Shown in pieces: positions 16,005-20,100 of a stretch of 20,100 nt of DNA. Positions within the stretch are counted from its first letter, which is position 1; each line of letters starts with the position of its first letter. This DNA comes from JAGLHV01 sp023132075 [NCBI: bacterium] (lineage in GTDB: Bacteria > CBDUZB01 > JAGLHV01). A model generated the notes under the pieces. That model did no database searches. It worked only from the letters and a program-made list of their open reading frames with translations, and was not told the DNA's origin. Position numbers and translations under genes: made by a program. Location: assembly GCA_023132075.1 (NCBI GenBank), contig JAGLYT010000004.1, positions 1 through 20,100 of the forward strand, written 5' to 3'.

Positions 16005-18122
16005 ATGGCAATTGCCATGGTAAAAAAAATAGAGATTATTGCTCATCTTTGTTGGTTGGATAAATTGATGGCAAGATTGAGTAAACACGGGGTGGTTGAG
16101 GTTAAAGAAGCCAGGGGCAAAAAAATAACCGCTTTATGTTCCTCTTTTGAAGAAACCTTAAAAGAGTCGGAGGAAAAACTTAAAGCAATAAAATATATTG
16201 TCCAATATTTAAAAAAAGTTGTCCCTTTGCAAACCGTTAAGGAAAAAATAAAAGAAGGAAAGTTTATTTTAAAAAAAGAGGAAATATCCGCAATAATTAG
16301 AAGGACGGATATTTTTAGTGTGGAAAAAGAATGCCGTTTTTTAGAAAACGAAAATCAGGAATTGCAGAGAAAAAAAAATAATTTAAAAGAACAGATCAGG
16401 CAGCTTCGTCCCTGGCAAAATTTAACGATATCATCGGAGGAACTGGGAGACACTAAGCATGTAAGTTTTTTGTTGGGGGAAATACCCGAAAAAAAGTATT
16501 TTTTGCTGGAGAAAGAGCTGAGTAATTATGAAAAAGTGATATTTAATGAAATTAATACGGAGAAAAAAAATAAATATGGACTGATTGTCTTTTTAAAGGA
16601 AGAAGCAGAACAGGTACTAACGGTATTGAAAAAATTCTCGTTTAACCAGGTTGTCTTACCCCTTTCCCCGGCAATTCCCGGAGAACTGCTTGTTCAAAAG
16701 AAGCATCTGTTAGAGAAAATAGAAATCAAACAAAAACAATTGGAGGGGAAAGCAAAAAATAAAGCAAAAGATTTTGTCGATTATGTAATTTTATCCGATT
16801 ATTATGGGGCGATACAGAAAAAGGAGGATATAAAGAAAAATTTTTTAAAGACAAAATCAATATTTTATATAACCGGCTGGATTTTAGCCGGTAAACAGAA
16901 AAAAGTAAAAAATGACCTGGAGAGTAGTTTTCCGGAAATAGAAATACACTTTACTTGTCCGCAAGAAGGGGAAGATGTTCCGGTTGCTCTTGAAAATAAA
17001 AAGATAGTGGAACCTTTTGAAGTAATTACGGATTTATACGGTAGGCCTTTTTATTCGGGAATGGATCCTACGCCGGTATTAGCTTTGTTTTACGCTTTGT
17101 TCTTTGGGTTATGCATAACAGATGCCGGATATGGGATAATACTTTGCCTTATTACCTCTCTGAGTTTGTTTTATTTTAAAAAGACAATGGATGAGCAATT
17201 ACGTAAATTTATGCATTTGTTTTTTTTAGGAGGGATTTGTACAATTTTAATGGGAATGATGACTGGAGGATGGTTTGGAATGACCGTGAAATGGAAGTTA
17301 TTTGACCCGATTAACGATTTACAGGTATTTTTTGCTATTGCTTTAATTTTGGGGATAATCCATATTATTTGCGGTCTGGGGATGAAGATATATGAAAATA
17401 TTATTCATAAGGAATGGCAGGCAGCAATTTGGGATCAGAGCCTATGGATTTTGCTTATTCTTTCTGCAATCGGATGGGCAATAACAAAAATGGGAATACT
17501 TGCGGGAGGGTTTGCTTTACTATTTAAATTAGGAATTTGTGTGGGGGCGTTGGGAATAATTTGTTTTCAGGGAAGAGGGGTAGATAAAAATCTGGGAGAA
17601 AAAACAGATAAAATATATACCCTTTTATGGATAACCATGATTATCGGTTTTTCTTTACGGATAAATGGGATATTTAAATTTCTAAGTGCTTTCTTTTCTG
17701 CTTTTTCTTTTTTAGGAATAATTTATTTAGGCCGAAAAAATATCATTTCTCTTTTGGGCAGGATAGGGTTAGGATGTTATGCTTTATATGGAAGTACCGC
17801 TTATTTAGGAGATATTCTATCTTATTCCCGTTTGGTAGCCCTGGGGTTAGGTACGGGAATTGTGGGATTGGTGGTTAATAAAATTGCCGGGGTTGCCGGG
17901 CAGGCTCCTGTTTACATAAGTATTATTTTAGTTCCTCTTATTTTAATTTTAGGCCATACCTTTAATTTGGTTATAAATGTGCTGAGTGCTTTTGTTCATT
18001 CCTGCCGATTGCAATATGTAGAGTTTTTTACTAAATTTTACCAATCCGGAGGGAGATTTTTTAAACCGTTTAGAGAAGAATATAAATATATTACCGTAAA
18101 ATCAGAGGAGATACCTGATTAA
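16005..18122 (+). CDS. ntpI: V-type ATPase subunit I (a-subunit of the membrane sector)
   Basis: A 705-residue protein, normal for the family. The N-terminal half (to about 350) is soluble with coiled coils and binds the stalks. The C-terminal half has about eight membrane helices, opening with MDPTPVLALFYALFFGLCITDAGYG (from residue 353), a family hallmark. LGDILSYSRLVALG contains R609, placed as the essential Arg that faces the ion-carrying Glu of the K ring. The end GHTFNLVINVLSAFVHSCRLQYVEFFTKFY is also typical. It forms the ion path with subunit K, whose gene follows by 20 bases. GAGGAG lies just before the start. Confidence 0.95.
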   Translation: MAIAMVKKIEIIAHLCWLDKLMARLSKHGVVEVKEARGKKITALCSSFEETLKESEEKLKAIKYIVQYLKKVVPLQTVKEKIKEGKFILKKEEISAIIRRTDIFSVEKECRFLENENQELQRKKNNLKEQIRQLRPWQNLTISSEELGDTKHVSFLLGEIPEKKYFLLEKELSNYEKVIFNEINTEKKNKYGLIVFLKEEAEQVLTVLKKFSFNQVVLPLSPAIPGELLVQKKHLLEKIEIKQKQLEGKAKNKAKDFVDYVILSDYYGAIQKKEDIKKNFLKTKSIFYITGWILAGKQKKVKNDLESSFPEIEIHFTCPQEGEDVPVALENKKIVEPFEVITDLYGRPFYSGMDPTPVLALFYALFFGLCITDAGYGIILCLITSLSLFYFKKTMDEQLRKFMHLFFLGGICTILMGMMTGGWFGMTVKWKLFDPINDLQVFFAIALILGIIHIICGLGMKIYENIIHKEWQAAIWDQSLWILLILSAIGWAITKMGILAGGFALLFKLGICVGALGIICFQGRGVDKNLGEKTDKIYTLLWITMIIGFSLRINGIFKFLSAFFSAFSFLGIIYLGRKNIISLLGRIGLGCYALYGSTAYLGDILSYSRLVALGLGTGIVGLVVNKIAGVAGQAPVYISIILVPLILILGHTFNLVINVLSAFVHSCRLQYVEFFTKFYQSGGRFFKPFREEYKYITVKSEEIPD

Positions 18123-18142
18123 TCTTAATAGGAGGTGGAAGA

Positions 18143-18628
18143 ATGTCTTTAGGAATGATGTTTTCCCTTTTAGGGGCCATTATTGTGTCAACTATTTCAG
18201 GGATAGGTTCTGCTATTGGAATTTCTATTTCCGGTTCGGCAGCGAATGGTTTGCTTAGTGAAGAACCGGAAAAATTCGGAAAAAGTCTTATTTTAGTAGC
18301 TTTACCGGGAACCCAGGGGATTTATGGACTTGTTTCCGGAGTAGTAATTCTTATTGTTTTAGGTCTTTTTGGAGGAGAGGTTAAAGATCCCAGTACCATG
18401 CAGGGATTAGCTATTTTAGGGGTAGGGATATTTGAATCGTTAGTATTATGGTGGTCAGGAATATTTCAGGGAAAAACCTGTGCTGCAGGGATGGGAATTG
18501 TAGCTAAAAATCCTGAACACGCAATGAAGGGAGTGGTTAATGGGGTTATGGTGGAAACGTATGCTGTTTTTGGGTTTTTAGCGGCATCGTTAATTCTTTT
18601 TATAGCTATTGCTCCGGGATTGAAATAA
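18143..18628 (+). CDS. ntpK: V-type ATPase subunit K (ion-carrying ring proteolipid), Na+-type ligand set
   Basis: A 161-residue membrane protein with four helices, made of two tandem two-helix hairpins (about 5-75 and 88-157). This is the doubled, 16-kDa form of the rotor-ring subunit. The second hairpin has the ion-carrying Glu138 in GVMVETYAVFGF; the first has Q58 in LPGTQGIYG in the matching place. L54, T57, Q58, Q109 (in FQGKTCAAG) and E138 match the Na+ ligands of Enterococcus hirae NtpK (L61, T64, Q65, Q110, E139), so Na+ transport is inferred. AGGAGGTGG, a strong ribosome site, precedes the ATG, fitting the need for many copies per ring. Confidence 0.96.
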   Translation: MSLGMMFSLLGAIIVSTISGIGSAIGISISGSAANGLLSEEPEKFGKSLILVALPGTQGIYGLVSGVVILIVLGLFGGEVKDPSTMQGLAILGVGIFESLVLWWSGIFQGKTCAAGMGIVAKNPEHAMKGVVNGVMVETYAVFGFLAASLILFIAIAPGLK

Positions 18629-18669
18629 TTGGAAACAAAAGGAAAAACATTGTTTAAGGGTGAGATATT

Positions 18670-19278
18670 ATGTCTTTAGAAAAAATTATTGAACGAATAG
18701 ATAAAGAAGTAAAAAATAATAGCGAGCACATTTTAGATGAAGCAAGAAAAAAAGAAAAAGAAATTTTGGATTTAGCCCGGCAGGAAGCAGAAGAAATATA
18801 TAAACAAAGAATAAAGAACGGCGAGGGTAAAGCACAAGCAGCAAAAGATAATATTTTAGCTCAAGCCCGGTTGGAACAAAAGAAAGAACTTCTTAAAACA
18901 AAACAGGAACAAATAAATGAAATTTATCAGAAAGTATTTGATGATTTATTAATGTCTCCAACCGGGATATACCAAAATTTTATAAAGAAGATGATTTTAG
19001 AAATTATGGAACAGGGGAAGGCAGAGCTTTTTATTTCTTCCCGGGATGAGAAAAGAATTACTCCTTCGTTTATCGAGCAGGTAAATAAAGAAATGAAAAA
19101 GAGGAAACAAAAAGGGGAAATAAAACTTTCTCCGGAAAGAGTAGATATAAACGGAGGATTTATTTTAAGGCAGGGAAAGGTAGAATTAGATAATTCTTTT
19201 GGTACCTGGATTAAATTAATCAGGGAAGAAACGGAGGAACAGGTAATCAGCAGGTTATTAAACAATCCGGAAAATTAA
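18670..19278 (+). CDS. ntpE: V-type ATPase subunit E (peripheral stalk)
   Basis: A 202-residue protein. A long charged coiled coil (about 1-95, KIIERIDKEVKNNSEHILDEARKKEKEILDL and on) is followed by a globular C-terminal domain (about 100-200) with the INGGFILRQGKVELDNSFGTWIKL pattern typical of subunit E. It pairs with the G/H subunit and caps the catalytic head. The ribosome site AAGGG is modest and about ten bases from the ATG. It lies 41 bases after K. Confidence 0.92.
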   Translation: MSLEKIIERIDKEVKNNSEHILDEARKKEKEILDLARQEAEEIYKQRIKNGEGKAQAAKDNILAQARLEQKKELLKTKQEQINEIYQKVFDDLLMSPTGIYQNFIKKMILEIMEQGKAELFISSRDEKRITPSFIEQVNKEMKKRKQKGEIKLSPERVDINGGFILRQGKVELDNSFGTWIKLIREETEEQVISRLLNNPEN

Positions 19279-19327
19279 TAAATGATGGAAAACGGACAAA
19301 GATTACATAAGGAATAATGAGGGAAAA

Positions 19328-20100
19328 ATGGATACTGAATATGCCTATGCATCCGGGAAGATTAAGGTATTAGAAAAAAAGTTTTTTAATAAACAGGAGT
19401 TGGCAGGGTTATTAGAAATGTCCTTAACCGATATTGTCGGAGAATTGGAAAACAGAGGCTATCCAAAAATAGATAAAGAAAAAAGTGCTGTTGAGAATGG
19501 GGAGGGGATAGGTTTTTTAGAAGAAATGATTGATAAGCATTTGGATAAAGCATATAATCTGGTCAGGGAATTATCGTTAAATCCTGTTGTTACAAATGCT
19601 TTTCTTTTCCTTAACGACGGGCATAATTTGAAGGGGTTAATTAAATTAAAGTATGTTCAAGAAGAGAAGAAAGAAAATATTTTTCTAAAGAGGGGTTTTT
19701 TTACAGAAGAAGAATTAAAAAAAATGATTGAACGGAATGTTTTTTCTGCTTTTCCGCCCGGTTTACGAGAACTCCCCCAAAAAGCAATAACGGCCTATAA
19801 GCATCGAAAGAATCCGCAAAGGATAGATTTTATTCTGGATGTTGGGTTTTGGGAATATTTTAAAAATCAGACAGGGGAAAATGTGTTTGTAAATGGAATC
19901 GGGCAAATAAGAATTGATTTAATTAACCTGGTTGTTTTTTTACGGCTTAAAGAAAAAAAAGAGAAAAAAGCTATTTTAGAACACTCTTTACTTTTCGGAG
20001 GGACGATAGCAAAAGATAAGTTTTTAAGAAATTTTTCCAAACAGATAAATGACTTTATTAATGATATAAGATTTTCACCTTACAAAAAAATGGTAAGGGA
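19328..20100 (+). CDS. ntpC: V-type ATPase subunit C (V0D/AC39 family), 3' partial
   Basis: The frame is open from the ATG at 19328 to the last base, 257 complete codons, with no stop. The N terminus YAYASGKIKVLEKKFFNKQELAGLLE fits the AC39 pattern of YAxxxxRIR.LE..LL, and the sequence is helical and charged as expected of the cone-shaped subunit that links the central stalk to the K ring. Segments such as NLKGLIKLKY and PFxPGL-like FPPGLRELP fit the family loosely. GAGGG is four bases before the ATG. Gene order (E then C) matches other V/A-ATPase operons, where F, A, B and D usually follow. Confidence 0.85.
   Translation, partial: MDTEYAYASGKIKVLEKKFFNKQELAGLLEMSLTDIVGELENRGYPKIDKEKSAVENGEGIGFLEEMIDKHLDKAYNLVRELSLNPVVTNAFLFLNDGHNLKGLIKLKYVQEEKKENIFLKRGFFTEEELKKMIERNVFSAFPPGLRELPQKAITAYKHRKNPQRIDFILDVGFWEYFKNQTGENVFVNGIGQIRIDLINLVVFLRLKEKKEKKAILEHSLLFGGTIAKDKFLRNFSKQINDFINDIRFSPYKKMVR

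Noticed and set aside
1-20100. CRISPR arrays, tRNA or rRNA genes, transposases, phage genes, toxin-antitoxin or defence systems
   Set aside because: No regular direct repeats, RNA gene signatures or matching protein motifs were seen on either strand.

Overview
The window is a gene-dense stretch of an AT-rich bacterial chromosome (about one third G+C by eye), with short gaps and many 4-base gene overlaps. The family mix suggests an uncultured, Gram-negative-type bacterium of a poorly sampled phylum: a secreted beta-helix protein with a T9SS-like C-terminal sorting domain, a bacterial V/A-type rotary ATPase, an LCP-family protein beside nadD and rsfS, and a jag-mnmE pair. Standard bacterial code is used, with ATG, GTG and TTG starts. 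No single gene fixes the phylum.

Layout. (1) 1-1101: the 3' end of a beta-helix protein with a sorting-type C terminus, closed by a clear intrinsic terminator. (2) 1188-4366: a strong promoter, then DUF502 membrane protein, MFS transporter and proA, joined by ATGA stop/start overlaps. (3) 4415-9147: nadD, LCP/LytR-type protein, rsfS, argS and an unrecognised polytopic membrane protein, all on +, ending at a stem-loop shared with the opposing operon. (4) 12984-9212 on the minus strand: jag, mnmE, M23 peptidase and rsmI, driven by a near-consensus promoter (TTGACT-N17-TATAAT). (5) 12985-13328: a 344-base divergent control region with promoters facing both ways and two palindromes sharing AAACAC/GTGTTT half-sites. 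(6) 13329-15583: a 78-residue three-helix membrane protein and a secreted DUF3142-like barrel protein with a long Lys/Glu tail. (7) 15594-20100: a promoter and the start of a V-type ATPase operon (G/H stalk, I, K, E, C), cut by the window end before the expected catalytic subunits.

How the genes work together. Blocks 2-4 are mainly housekeeping: proline and NAD synthesis, ribosome silencing, arginyl-tRNA charging, tRNA and 16S rRNA modification, RNA binding and cell-wall work. Block 7 is the membrane and stalk half of a rotary ATPase. Its K subunit keeps every residue that binds Na+ in the Enterococcus hirae enzyme, so a sodium-coupled machine is the best reading.

No CRISPR array, transposon, prophage, RNA gene or known defence system was seen. 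The less understood parts are the divergent control region, the two unknown membrane proteins, the LCP protein with altered core residues, the DUF3142-like protein and a marked excess of the tetranucleotide CCGG.
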